Assembly: GCF_039880525.1 (NCBI RefSeq)
Contig: NZ_CP156989.1
Span: 2,170,001-2,234,000, forward strand
Direction: 5' to 3'
DNA length: 64,000 bases
From: Agrococcus sp. ProA11
GTDB lineage: Bacteria > Actinomycetota > Actinomycetes > Actinomycetales > Microbacteriaceae
In this document: positions 34,663 to 42,663 of the stretch, one piece after another
How positions within the stretch are numbered: position 1 is the stretch's first letter
Layout: each line of letters opens with the position of its first letter
The notes under the pieces: generated by a model
What the model saw: the letters and a program-made list of their open reading frames with translations, nothing else
Databases searched by the model: none
What the model was told of the DNA's origin: nothing
Translations under genes and position numbers: made by a program

Positions 34663-37047
34663 CTACGCGCTCAGCTTCTCGATGGGGGCGATCTTGATCA
34701 GCAGCCGCTTGCGTCCGGCGCTGTCGAAGAGCACCTCCGCGATGCGCTTCGCCCCGGTGCCGGCCACCGTCTGCACCCGGCCCTCGCCGAAGTCCTTGTG
34801 GCGGATGCGATCCCCCGGCTCCAGCTCCAGCGAGGAGTTGTCCCGCACCTCGGTGATGGTGTTGGCGAATTCGCGCTTCGGGCCCTTCGGCAGCGGCTTC
34901 GGGCTGTCGCGGAATCCCCGCACGAACGACTCCCGCGGCTCGTCGCGCCACCGGCTCCCCAGCACCTGGGGCTGCGATCCGCGCATGCTCGACGGCGGTG
35001 TGCGCCAGTCGATCAGGTCGGCGGGAATCTCCTCCAGGTAGCGGCTCGGCGCCGCGGGGTTGACCTCGCCGAACTGCGCACGCGTCATCGCGAGCGAGAG
35101 GTGCAGCCGCTGCCGCGCCCGCGTGATGCCGACGTAGAACAGGCGCCGCTCCTCTGCGGGCCCGCCTGGCTCCATCGCGGCCATGCGGTGGGGCAGCAGC
35201 TCCTCCTCGACGCCGGTGATGAACACCGCCTCGTACTCGAGGCCCTTCGCCGTGTGCAGCGTCATCAGCGACACCTGGCCGCCCGAGTCGTCGAGCTCAT
35301 CCGCCGCCGCGACCAGCGCCGTCTCGGTGAGGAAGTCGACGAGCGTGCCGCCCGGATTCTGCCGCCGGTACTCGCGCGTCACCGCCACCAGCTCCTCGAC
35401 GTTCTCGAGTCGCGCGGCATCCTGCGGGTCGGGCGAGCGGCGCAGCTGATCCGTGTAGCCGGAGCGGCTCATGAGCTCGCGCAGCACCTCGCCGGGGTCG
35501 GCGTCGGGCTTGTCGCTCCACTCGTCGAGCAGCGCGGCGAGATCCTTGATCGCCGCGGCCACCTTCGGCCCGAGGGCGATCTCGTCGACGCGCCGCATCG
35601 CATCCCGCAGCGTCATCTGGTGCTCGTCGGCGAATGCCTGCAGCGCCGCCTCGGTGGCGGGGCCGATGCCGCGCTTCGGCACGTTCATGATGCGTCGCAG
35701 GCTGAGCGCATCCGCGGGGTTCGCCACCGTGATCAGGTACGCCATCGCATCCTTGATCTCGGCGCGCTCATAGAACTTCGTGCCGCCGATCACGCGGTAG
35801 GGCACGGCGGTGCGGATCAGCACCTCCTCCAGCGCGCGCGTCTGCGCGTTGGTGCGGTAGAAGACCGCGATGTCGCTGTAGGACATGCCGCCGCTCGTGA
35901 GCTCGACGATCTCATCGGCCACGAACTGCGCCTCGTCGTAGCCGGAGTGGCCGGTGAAGCCGATGATCTTGGCGCCGTCGCCGGAGTCGGTCCAGAGGTT
36001 CTTCGCGCGTCGGTCGAAGTTGTTGCCGATCACCGCGTTGGCGGCCGAGAGGATGTTCTGCGTCGAGCGGTAGTTCTGCTCGAGCATGATCACGCGCGCG
36101 CCGCCGAAGTCGCGCTCGAAGTCGGTGATGTTGCGGATGTCGGCGCCGCGGAAGGCGTAGATCGACTGGTCCGAGTCGCCCACGACCGTCAGCGAAGCGC
36201 CCGGCAGGTCGCTGCGGAGGTCGGGCAGGTCGGCGCGCGGCACGGGCTGCGTCAGCTCGCGGATGAGCGCGTACTGGGCGGCGTTGGTGTCCTGATACTC
36301 GTCGACCAACAGGTGCCGGAAGCGCTTGCGGTACTGCGCGGCCACCCGCGGGAAGGCGCGCAGCAGGAAGACGGTCTGCGAGATGAGGTCGTCGAAGTCG
36401 AACGCGTTCGCGCGGCGCAGCTCGGCGTCGTAGTCGCGCCAGAGCTCGAGGAAGGCGACGTCCAGCGGGTTCTCGAGGCTCGCGGTGCGGGCCCAGGAGT
36501 CGACGTCGTGCAGCTCGTTCTTGGCCTTCGAGATGCGCGCGGAGACTCCCCCGGGCGTCAGGCCCTGGATGTCGGCGCCGCGCTGCTTGATGAGGCGCTT
36601 GATGAGCGCGCGCACGTCGCCCGAGTCGTAGATCGTGAATGACTGCTTGAAGCCGAACTCCTCGGCCTCGCGCCGCAGGATGCGCACGCACGCGGAGTGG
36701 AAGGTGGAGATCCACATGCCGCGCGACTCCTCGCCGATGAGGTGCTCGACGCGCTCGCGCATCTCGGCCGCGGCCTTGTTCGTGAAGGTGATCGCAAGGA
36801 TCTGGCTGGGCCACGCCTCGCGCGTCGCGAGCAGGCCAGCGATGCGGTGCGTGAGCACGCGCGTCTTGCCGGAACCGGCGCCGGCGACGATCAGCAGGGC
36901 GGGGCCGCGATGCTCGACTGCTTCGCGCTGGGGGCGGTTGAGGCCGGCCAGCAGGGCTTCGGGAATGCCGTCGCCGCGGGGTCCGACGGGTCCCGGCCGC
37001 TGCACATCGCCGAAGCCCTCGTCGTTCAGCCCCCACAAGTCGCTCAT
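34663..37047 (-). CDS. pcrA: ATP-dependent 3'-5' DNA helicase PcrA/UvrD
   Basis: A 794-residue superfamily 1A helicase acting in nucleotide excision repair and replication restart. Motif I GAGSGKTRVLTHRI (about residues 57-70), motif II LLVDEYQDTN, motif III VGDSDQSIYAFRGAD, motif IV LEQNYRSTQNILS, motif V TLHTAKGLEYEAVFI and motif VI YVGITRARQRL are all intact. The C-terminus holds the RNA polymerase-binding Tudor-like domain (LEPGDRIRHKDFGEGRVQTV). The ATG at 37047 is preceded by TAGAAT at the leaderless spacing. Confidence 0.97.
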   Translation of the reverse strand: MSDLWGLNDEGFGDVQRPGPVGPRGDGIPEALLAGLNRPQREAVEHRGPALLIVAGAGSGKTRVLTHRIAGLLATREAWPSQILAITFTNKAAAEMRERVEHLIGEESRGMWISTFHSACVRILRREAEEFGFKQSFTIYDSGDVRALIKRLIKQRGADIQGLTPGGVSARISKAKNELHDVDSWARTASLENPLDVAFLELWRDYDAELRRANAFDFDDLISQTVFLLRAFPRVAAQYRKRFRHLLVDEYQDTNAAQYALIRELTQPVPRADLPDLRSDLPGASLTVVGDSDQSIYAFRGADIRNITDFERDFGGARVIMLEQNYRSTQNILSAANAVIGNNFDRRAKNLWTDSGDGAKIIGFTGHSGYDEAQFVADEIVELTSGGMSYSDIAVFYRTNAQTRALEEVLIRTAVPYRVIGGTKFYERAEIKDAMAYLITVANPADALSLRRIMNVPKRGIGPATEAALQAFADEHQMTLRDAMRRVDEIALGPKVAAAIKDLAALLDEWSDKPDADPGEVLRELMSRSGYTDQLRRSPDPQDAARLENVEELVAVTREYRRQNPGGTLVDFLTETALVAAADELDDSGGQVSLMTLHTAKGLEYEAVFITGVEEELLPHRMAAMEPGGPAEERRLFYVGITRARQRLHLSLAMTRAQFGEVNPAAPSRYLEEIPADLIDWRTPPSSMRGSQPQVLGSRWRDEPRESFVRGFRDSPKPLPKGPKREFANTITEVRDNSSLELEPGDRIRHKDFGEGRVQTVAGTGAKRIAEVLFDSAGRKRLLIKIAPIEKLSA

Positions 37048-37054
37048 CCGCTCG

Positions 37055-37060
37055 ATTCTA
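37055..37060 (-). promoter_or_regulatory. -10 element of a leaderless transcript (pcrA)
   Basis: Reverse-strand TAGAAT ends 7 nt before the pcrA ATG. Confidence 0.55.
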
Positions 37061-37204
37061 CGCGGGGGCACCCACGCGCCGGGCCGGGTGGGCGCACCCG
37101 CGCAGATATGTCGCTAGCGGCTGGCAAGCGCTGCGGATGAGCGCCGTTCGTGACAACTCTGCGACCGGAGCGGCCTCAGAGCGGCCGGGGTGAGGCGCTA
37201 GGAC

Positions 37205-38191
37205 TCAGCGCGCGACGCGGCGCCAGAGATCCGGGTGGTCGGCGAAGACCGCCTCCAGGCCGAGACCAGCGACCATCGACCACTCGCACTGCCAGTCGCC
37301 CCAGGTGGCTGCGTGATCGCCGAGCCGATGCTCCGGCTCGAGGAAGGCGTTCTCCGGTCGCAGCGTCCAAGCGATGGTGCCGAGACCCATGGCGCGGGCA
37401 CGCTCGGCCAGATCGCTGGTGCGCAGCCCCGCGTCGTCGCGCTCGAACAGCAGCGACTTCGCAACGCTGATCGCATCGACACGGCTGGCGAGCGCCGCAA
37501 GCCCCGCGTCGGTGCACTGCTCGGCATAGGTGAGCGGTGCGCGGTCAGCGGATGATGCCGAAGCGGCGACGAGGTCGGCTGCGGCGCCCTCCGCATCCAT
37601 CAGGTAGACCAGCCGCGCCTCGACGCCGCGGGCGCGCACCTCGTGCAGCACCGTCTCCTCGAACGACTCGACCGTGAGCGCGCCGCCCGTCATCCATCGG
37701 GTGCCGAGCACCGCATCCGCCAGCATCGCAGCGAGCGGAAGCCCGATCGCGGCGTGATGGGTGGCGTGCTTCAGCTCGGCGACGACGTCCAGGCCCGTCT
37801 GCTCGGCGATCGCCAGCAGATCGGTGAAGCGCAGGATGGGGTCGGTGCCATCCCGGCGGGCGCTCAGCGGGCGCAGGTGCGGCAATCGCTCACGCGTGCG
37901 CAGGGTGGCGAGCTCTGACCAGCGGAAGTCCTCCACGAACCACCCGGTGACCGCGACGCCGTCGATCGTCTGCGTGCGACGGCGGCCCGCGAACTCCGGC
38001 CGGCTCGCGACGTCGGTGGTGTCGCTCAGCTCGTTGTCGTGGCGCACCACGAGCACGCCGTCGCGGGAGGCGACCAGGTCGGGCTCGACCGCGTCGGCAC
38101 CGAGGTCGGCCGCCAGACGCACCGCGGTCTCCGTGTGCTCCGGCGCCCAGCCGGAGGCACCTCGGTGAGCGATGACGCGGGTGGTGTGCAC
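37205..38191 (-). CDS. Glycerophosphodiester phosphodiesterase
   Basis: A 328-residue cytoplasmic GDPD that releases sn-glycerol 3-phosphate from phospholipid head-group diesters. The TIM-barrel catalytic motifs are AHRGASGWAPEHT (His-Arg pair, residues 8-9; the usual Asn of APENT is His here), the metal ligands in VEPDL (about 35-39) and the second His in VVRHD (about 48-52). No signal peptide. It has a GTG start at the leaderless distance from TAGCCT. It could feed glycerol 3-phosphate to GlpD, encoded 10 kb away. Confidence 0.9.
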   Translation of the reverse strand: MHTTRVIAHRGASGWAPEHTETAVRLAADLGADAVEPDLVASRDGVLVVRHDNELSDTTDVASRPEFAGRRRTQTIDGVAVTGWFVEDFRWSELATLRTRERLPHLRPLSARRDGTDPILRFTDLLAIAEQTGLDVVAELKHATHHAAIGLPLAAMLADAVLGTRWMTGGALTVESFEETVLHEVRARGVEARLVYLMDAEGAAADLVAASASSADRAPLTYAEQCTDAGLAALASRVDAISVAKSLLFERDDAGLRTSDLAERARAMGLGTIAWTLRPENAFLEPEHRLGDHAATWGDWQCEWSMVAGLGLEAVFADHPDLWRRVAR

Positions 38192-38197
38192 GCGGCC

Positions 38198-38203
38198 AGG
38201 CTA
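38198..38203 (-). promoter_or_regulatory. -10 element of a leaderless transcript (GDPD gene)
   Basis: Reverse-strand TAGCCT ends 6 nt before the GTG at 38191. Confidence 0.55.
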
Positions 38204-38262
38204 GCGAGGTGCGCGCAGGGCGAACGGCCGGTGAACCACAGTATTTTCTTACACTGGCTGGG

Positions 38263-38268
38263 TAGGCT
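38263..38268 (+). promoter_or_regulatory. -10 element upstream of the Bax-inhibitor-1-like gene
   Basis: TAGGCT lies 47 bp before the TTG start, preceded by the AT-rich patch AGTATTTTCTTACA, rare in this genome. Confidence 0.5.
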
Positions 38269-38315
38269 GAGGTCGTCCGCCTTCCGGCGGGCGCACCATC
38301 TTTGAGGAGCATCCC

Positions 38316-39305
38316 TTGGCAGGCAACCCGGCGTTCCGCAACTCGCCCGCGTTCAGCGAGAACCCCCAGCGCGCTGCGCAGGCCGTCCCCGGCGGCCAGC
38401 AGGCGCCCTACGGCCAGGCCCCGTATGGGCAGGCGCCCTACGGCCAGGCGCCCTACGGCCAGGCGCCCTACGGCCAGCAGCAGCCCTACGGCCAGCAGCA
38501 GTACGGCGCTCCCTACGGCCAGCAGGCCGGCACCCCGAGCCCCGAGCAGCTGAACCGGCAGTTCGACGCGCCCGCGGCCGGCCCGGTCGAGACCGAGCGG
38601 CTCACCTACGACGGCGTGATCATGAAGACGGTGCTCACGCTCGGCGTGACCGCGCTCGGCTTCATCGTCACGCTCGGCATGCTGTTCGTCTCCGGCACCT
38701 CGCTGCCGTTCTACGTGCTGACGTACGGTGGCGCGCTGGTCGGCTTCGTGCTGGCGCTCGTGAACATCTTCAAGAAGGAGCCGAGCCCGGCGCTGATCCT
38801 CGCCTACGCGGGTGCCCAGGGGCTGTTCCTCGGTGGCTTCTCCGGCATGCTCGAATTCGGCATGGGCCTCAACGGCATCATCTTCCAGGCGCTGCTCGCG
38901 ACGGCCTGTGTGATCGGCGTGACGCTCGCCGGCTACGTGTTCCGCGTCTTCCGCACCTCGCCGAAGCTGAACAAGATCTTCTTCATCGTGATCATCGCCT
39001 ACGGCGTGTTCTCGCTGGTGAACTTCGGCATGATGCTCTTCGGCGCCACCGGCGACCTCGCATTCGGCATGCGTTCCGCGCCGAGCCCGCTGTTCGGCAT
39101 CCCGTGGGGCGTGCTGCTGGGTGGCCTCGCGGTGCTGCTCGGCGCCTACTCGCTCGTGATGGACTTCGAGGGCATCGAGATGGGCGTCAAGCGCGGCGTC
39201 CACAAGAAGTACGGCTGGTCGGCGGCGTTCGGCCTGGTGCTGACGATCATCTGGCTCTACGTCGAGATCATCCGCATCATCGCGATCCTGCGAAGCAGCA
39301 ACTAG
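38316..39305 (+). CDS. Bax inhibitor-1/YccA-family membrane protein with PYGQ-repeat N-terminus
   Basis: A 329-residue inner-membrane protein. The C-terminal two-thirds (about residues 100-325) has seven hydrophobic helices with GFVLALVNIFKKEPSPALILAYAGAQGLFLGGFSG and VMDFEGIEMGVKRGVHKKYGW, the pattern of the bacterial Bax-inhibitor-1 relatives of the YccA/YbhL group. Residues 28-70 form a cytoplasmic low-complexity region of tandem APYGQ/PYGQ units. The start is TTG at 38316, supported by GAGGAG 6 nt upstream and by the absence of another start. Transcription ends at a clear terminator. Physiological role unknown; some family members are calcium-leak channels. Confidence 0.88.
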   Translation: MAGNPAFRNSPAFSENPQRAAQAVPGGQQAPYGQAPYGQAPYGQAPYGQAPYGQQQPYGQQQYGAPYGQQAGTPSPEQLNRQFDAPAAGPVETERLTYDGVIMKTVLTLGVTALGFIVTLGMLFVSGTSLPFYVLTYGGALVGFVLALVNIFKKEPSPALILAYAGAQGLFLGGFSGMLEFGMGLNGIIFQALLATACVIGVTLAGYVFRVFRTSPKLNKIFFIVIIAYGVFSLVNFGMMLFGATGDLAFGMRSAPSPLFGIPWGVLLGGLAVLLGAYSLVMDFEGIEMGVKRGVHKKYGWSAAFGLVLTIIWLYVEIIRIIAILRSSN

Positions 39306-39320
39306 TCGCACGAATCGCTC

Positions 39321-39350
39321 GAAGGGCCCCGGCTTCTGTCGGGGCCCTTC
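39321..39350 (+). terminator. Terminator after the Bax-inhibitor-1-like gene
   Basis: GAAGGGCCCCG (39321-39331) and CGGGGCCCTTC (39340-39350) with an 8-nt loop, 15 bp past the stop. Confidence 0.88.
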
Positions 39351-39382
39351 TGCGTTGGGACACGACGCGGGACACTGTTCGC

Positions 39383-39769
39383 ATGACCGAGCAGCCAGCG
39401 TCCGTCGACACCTACATCGCGGGCTTCCCTCCTGAGGTTGCCGAGCGCCTGCGGCGGGTGCGCGCGGCCATCGTCGCCGAGGTGCCGCAGCCCGAGGAGC
39501 GCGTGCGCTACGGCATCTCGGCAGTCATGCTCGGCGGGCGCTATGCCCTGCACTTCGCGGGTTGGAAGCACCACATCGGGCTCTATCCCGTGCCGCCGCT
39601 CCCGGACGCGCTCGAGGCCGAAGTGGCACCGCTGCGCTCGAGCAAGGACACCGTCATCCTCAAGCACGCTCTGCCGCTGCCCGTCGAGCTCGTGAGCCGC
39701 ATCGCGGCCGCGGTCGTCGCGCTGCGGGCGGCAGCGGAAGAACCCGACGGCGCAGGATCCGAGCGCTGA
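39383..39769 (+). CDS. DUF1801 (YdhG/YjhG-like) protein
   Basis: A 128-residue cytoplasmic protein with the DUF1801 outline: VDTYIAGFPPEVAERLRRVRAAI, then ERVRYGISAVML and HHIGLYPVPP, and SSKDTVILKHALPLPVELV. The family adopts the fold of iron-chaperone-like YdhG proteins but the biochemical role is unsettled. It ends exactly where the convergent VOC gene ends. Confidence 0.82.
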   Translation: MTEQPASVDTYIAGFPPEVAERLRRVRAAIVAEVPQPEERVRYGISAVMLGGRYALHFAGWKHHIGLYPVPPLPDALEAEVAPLRSSKDTVILKHALPLPVELVSRIAAAVVALRAAAEEPDGAGSER

Positions 39770-40168
39770 CTACTGGTCGCGGCTGGAGAGCACGCAGAAC
39801 TCATTGCCGTCGATGTCGGCGAGCACCGTCCAGCTGACATCGGGCCCCTGGCCGACATCGATGCGGGTCGCGCCGAGCCCCTCGAGCCTGGCGATCTCGG
39901 CGTCGCGGTCCTCGCTCGTGTGCGGCGCGAGATCCATGTGGATGCGGTTCTTCGTCTGCTTCTCGTGCTCGACGAGCACGAACACGAGGCCGGGCGGGGT
40001 CTGCTGGAACGTGAGCCTCTCGCTCAGCTCCTCCGCCCACCTCGGGATGATGACGACCTCGTCGGCCGCCTCGTAGACGATCTGCCAGTCGAGAGCCTCG
40101 GCCCACCAGCGCGCCAGCCTCGACACATCCGTCGTCTCGACAACGTTCGAGTACCAGCGCAGCGCCAT
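39770..40168 (-). CDS. VOC-family (glyoxalase-like) protein
   Basis: A 132-residue vicinal-oxygen-chelate fold protein made of paired beta-alpha-beta units: RWYSNVVETTDVSRLARWWAEALDW, then RIHMDLAPHTSEDRDAEIARLEGLGA and WTVLADIDGNEFCVL at the C-terminus. The metal-ligand positions HMD and GNEFCVL are kept. Substrate not evident; related proteins include glyoxalases and bleomycin-resistance-like binders. A GGGAGAG ribosome binding site precedes the ATG. Confidence 0.85.
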   Translation of the reverse strand: MALRWYSNVVETTDVSRLARWWAEALDWQIVYEAADEVVIIPRWAEELSERLTFQQTPPGLVFVLVEHEKQTKNRIHMDLAPHTSEDRDAEIARLEGLGATRIDVGQGPDVSWTVLADIDGNEFCVLSSRDQ

Positions 40169-40199
40169 CGTCTCTCCCTCGGTGCGGATGCCGCCTACG

Positions 40200-40661
40200 C
40201 TACGCCTGCCGCCGACGCGTCAGCGTGTAGAGCCTGCAGCCCAGACACACTCCGGTCACGGCGGTCACGGCCGCCATGCCGACGGCGAGAGCGGTGAGGC
40301 CGTAGCCGGCGACGTCGAGGTCGACCGCGAAGGCGATCACGGCTGGTGCGGAGATGACGAACCCAACGAGCTGCGCGAACCTCGCCGGCCGGGCATCCAC
40401 CAACGCCGCCGGTGCTGCCAGTCGCGGCCAGACGACGCGGGCGAAGAGCTGCGCCCACACCGACCACTGGAAGCTCACGAACGCGGTGAACGCGAAGACA
40501 GCGATCTGCGAGGCGAGCAGGAACAGCGCCAGGGGCCGCGCAACCTCCACCAGGAGCAACACGACCGCGAGCACGACCGCTGTGGCACCAGCCGTGAATC
40601 GTAGGAGGCGCGCATCGACCCGGGCGCGGAGCGGGCACGCGCCAATGCTGCTGCTCGCCAT
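40200..40661 (-). CDS. DUF4395 membrane protein
   Basis: A 153-residue protein with four hydrophobic helices and the DUF4395 C-terminal motif GVCLGCRLYTL, a CxxC pair at the membrane face. MASSSIGACPL at the N-terminus adds another Cys. The family often accompanies thioredoxin- or rhodanese-type proteins, suggesting a sulfur or redox role. ATG at 40661 was chosen over a further in-frame ATG at 40697 because the latter falls in the non-coding stretch shared with the repeat region. Confidence 0.75.
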   Translation of the reverse strand: MASSSIGACPLRARVDARLLRFTAGATAVVLAVVLLLVEVARPLALFLLASQIAVFAFTAFVSFQWSVWAQLFARVVWPRLAAPAALVDARPARFAQLVGFVISAPAVIAFAVDLDVAGYGLTALAVGMAAVTAVTGVCLGCRLYTLTRRRQA

Positions 40662-40770
40662 GAGGCTCCCCAGAGGACGCCGACTCGTCCAATGCACGGC
40701 AGGCTACTCGGCCCAGGCGAACCGTGCCAGGGGCGCTGTGCGACACCGCCCGCGCTCGGCTCGGCCGCGC

Positions 40771-40882
40771 AGCGACGCTTGGGCTCAGCGACGCTCGCGC
40801 GCAGCGACGCTCGAGCTCAGCGACGCTCGAGCTCAGCGACGCTCGCGCGCAGCGACGCTCGCGCTCAGCGACGCTCGAGCTC
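40771..40882. repeat. Seven tandem copies of a 16-bp repeat at the sufU 3' end
   Basis: The unit AGCGACGCTCGAGCTC (variants end CGCGCGC, CGCGCTC or TTGGGCTC) repeats seven times without spacers from 40771 to 40882. The copy at 40867-40882 lies inside the sufU coding end and the sixth holds its stop codon (40865-40867). The rest fill the space to the DUF4395 gene. Confidence 0.9.
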
Positions 40883-41320
40883 GGTGAGGGCCTCCTCGAG
40901 GGCGACCCAGGCGAGCATCGCGCACTTCACGCGCATGGGGAACTTCGCGACTCCCGCGAAGGCGACCGCGTCGCCCAGCAGCTCCTCGTCGGGCTCGACC
41001 GCGCCGCGCGAGCGCAGCAGCTCGCGCATGGCGTCGATCCGCTCGCGCACCTCCGCCACCGTGAGGCCGGGTGCCTCCTCAGCCAGCACCGACGCGGATG
41101 CCTGCGAGATCGAGCATCCCTGCCCGACCCAGCCGAGCGCATCCACACGCGCCGCGTCACCCGCAGCGTCGAGTCGCACCCGCAGCCGGATCTCATCGCC
41201 GCAGGTGGGATTGCGCAGGAAGCGCTCGGCGCCGAAGGGATCGATCTCGCCTTCGCCCACGCGGCGCTTCGCGTGCTCCAGGATCAGCTCCTGGTAGAGG
41301 CCTGCCAGCGGATCTGCCAT
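40865..41320 (-). CDS. sufU: SUF system scaffold/sulfur-transfer protein SufU
   Basis: A 151-residue NifU/IscU-like protein of the Gram-positive SufU type, which accepts sulfur from SufS via a zinc-bound site. The three conserved Cys are visible in NPTCGDEI (about residue 39), GQGCSISQASAS (about 68) and MRVKCAML (about 129), with the Asp of CGDE. The SufU-specific insertion around SVLAEEAPGLTVAEV is present. ATG 41320 overlaps the sufS stop (TGATG); a GTG three bases earlier is possible. The last codons ALTELERR lie in a 16-bp tandem repeat. The other suf genes are not in the window. Confidence 0.92.
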   Translation of the reverse strand: MADPLAGLYQELILEHAKRRVGEGEIDPFGAERFLRNPTCGDEIRLRVRLDAAGDAARVDALGWVGQGCSISQASASVLAEEAPGLTVAEVRERIDAMRELLRSRGAVEPDEELLGDAVAFAGVAKFPMRVKCAMLAWVALEEALTELERR

Positions 41321-42606
41321 CACATCGCTCCGAAGTAGCTGCGCACGCCCGAGAGCACGTCGAGGAACCGGTCGACCTCGTCGTCGGTCGTGTAGAGGTA
41401 GGCGGATGCGCGGGTCGTGGCCGCGACGCCGAGGCGGCGGTGCAGCGGCTGGGCGCAGTGGTGGCCGACCCGCGCGGCGATGCCGTGCGCGTCGAGCACC
41501 TGGCCGACGTCGTGCGCGTGCACGTCGTCGACGACGACGCTCGCGAGCCCGGCGCGCTCCACGCCCGCCGGTGGCCCGATCAGTCGCACCCCGGGGATGG
41601 ACGAAACACCGACGGCGAGCCGCTCACCGAGCGTCACCTCGTGCGCCTCGATCGCGGCCATGCCGACGCCCTCCAGGTAGTCGACCGCGGCGCCGAGGCC
41701 CACGATCGAGCCCACCGGCTGCGTGCCCGCCTCGAACTTCTGCGGCGCGGGAAGGAACTCGTGCTCGGTCATGGTGACCGTCGTGATCATCGATCCTCCG
41801 ACGCGCGCCGGCGGCAGCGCGGCGCCCAGCGCCTCGGTCAGGTACAGCACGCCGATCCCGCCGGGGCCGAGCATCTTGTGGCCGGAGAAGGCCGCGGCGT
41901 CGACGCCGAGCGCTCCGAGATCCACCGGCCGGTGCGGCACCGACTGGCAGGCGTCGAGCACCACGAGCGCGCCCACCGCGTGGGCGGCGGCGACGATCGG
42001 CTCGACCGGCGCGATCTGCCCGGTCACGTTCGAGACGTGCGTGAATGCGACGACGCGCGTGCGCTCGGTGATGAGCGCCAGCGCCGACTCGGCCGTCCAG
42101 ACGCCGTCATCGTCGACCTCCACCCACCGCAGCCGCGCGCCGGTCTCGGCGGCGAGCCGCTGCCAGGGCAGCAGGTTCGCGTGGTGCTCGGTCTCGGTGA
42201 CGAGGATCTCGTCGCCTTCGCCGAGCCGCAGCAGCGGGTCGACCGTGGCCGAGCGGTTGGCCTCGGCGAGCGACAGCGCGACCGTGTTGAGCGCATCCGT
42301 CGCGTTCATCGCCCACGAGATCTGCTCCGGGCGCGCGTTCACGAGGCGTGCGACGCGCTCGCGCGCCTGCTCGAAGTCGTCGGTCGCGAGCGCCGCGAGC
42401 GTGTGCGCACCGCGGTGCACCGCGGCATTGTGCTGGGTGCGGAAGGCGTGCTCGGCCTCGAGCACCTGGCGGGGCTGCTGGCTCGTCGCCCCCGAGTCGA
42501 GGTAGACGAGCGGCACGCCGCCGGGCTGCTCGGCGAGGATCGGGAAATCCGCGCGCAGCGCTTCGACGCGCGCCTCGCTGAGGGCATGGTGGGTTCCGAT
42601 CGTCAC
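41320..42606 (-). CDS. sufS: Cysteine desulfurase SufS
   Basis: A 428-residue PLP-dependent group II cysteine desulfurase that mobilises sulfur from cysteine for Fe-S assembly. LVYLDSGATSQQP opens the domain. TEHHANLLPWQ (about 139-149), LDACQSVPHRPVD and the PLP lysine in FSGHKMLGPGGIGVLY (about 242) are present, and the active-site Cys lies in VGHHCAQPLHRRLG (about 390). sufU follows with a 1-nt overlap, giving the coupled SufS-SufU pair. GTG start at the leaderless spacing from TACCGT. Confidence 0.94.
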   Translation of the reverse strand: MTIGTHHALSEARVEALRADFPILAEQPGGVPLVYLDSGATSQQPRQVLEAEHAFRTQHNAAVHRGAHTLAALATDDFEQARERVARLVNARPEQISWAMNATDALNTVALSLAEANRSATVDPLLRLGEGDEILVTETEHHANLLPWQRLAAETGARLRWVEVDDDGVWTAESALALITERTRVVAFTHVSNVTGQIAPVEPIVAAAHAVGALVVLDACQSVPHRPVDLGALGVDAAAFSGHKMLGPGGIGVLYLTEALGAALPPARVGGSMITTVTMTEHEFLPAPQKFEAGTQPVGSIVGLGAAVDYLEGVGMAAIEAHEVTLGERLAVGVSSIPGVRLIGPPAGVERAGLASVVVDDVHAHDVGQVLDAHGIAARVGHHCAQPLHRRLGVAATTRASAYLYTTDDEVDRFLDVLSGVRSYFGAM

Positions 42607-42612
42607 CCTTCC

Positions 42613-42618
42613 ACGGTA
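42613..42618 (-). promoter_or_regulatory. -10 element of a leaderless transcript (sufS)
   Basis: Reverse-strand TACCGT ends 6 nt before the sufS GTG at 42606. Confidence 0.55.
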
Positions 42619-42663
42619 GTCGCCTCACCGAGGTGTCGGCTCAGCCCGTCTGCCGCGGGCGGG

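Noticed and set aside
40771-40882. CRISPR array
   Set aside because: The 16-bp units are directly contiguous with no spacers and overlap the sufU stop.
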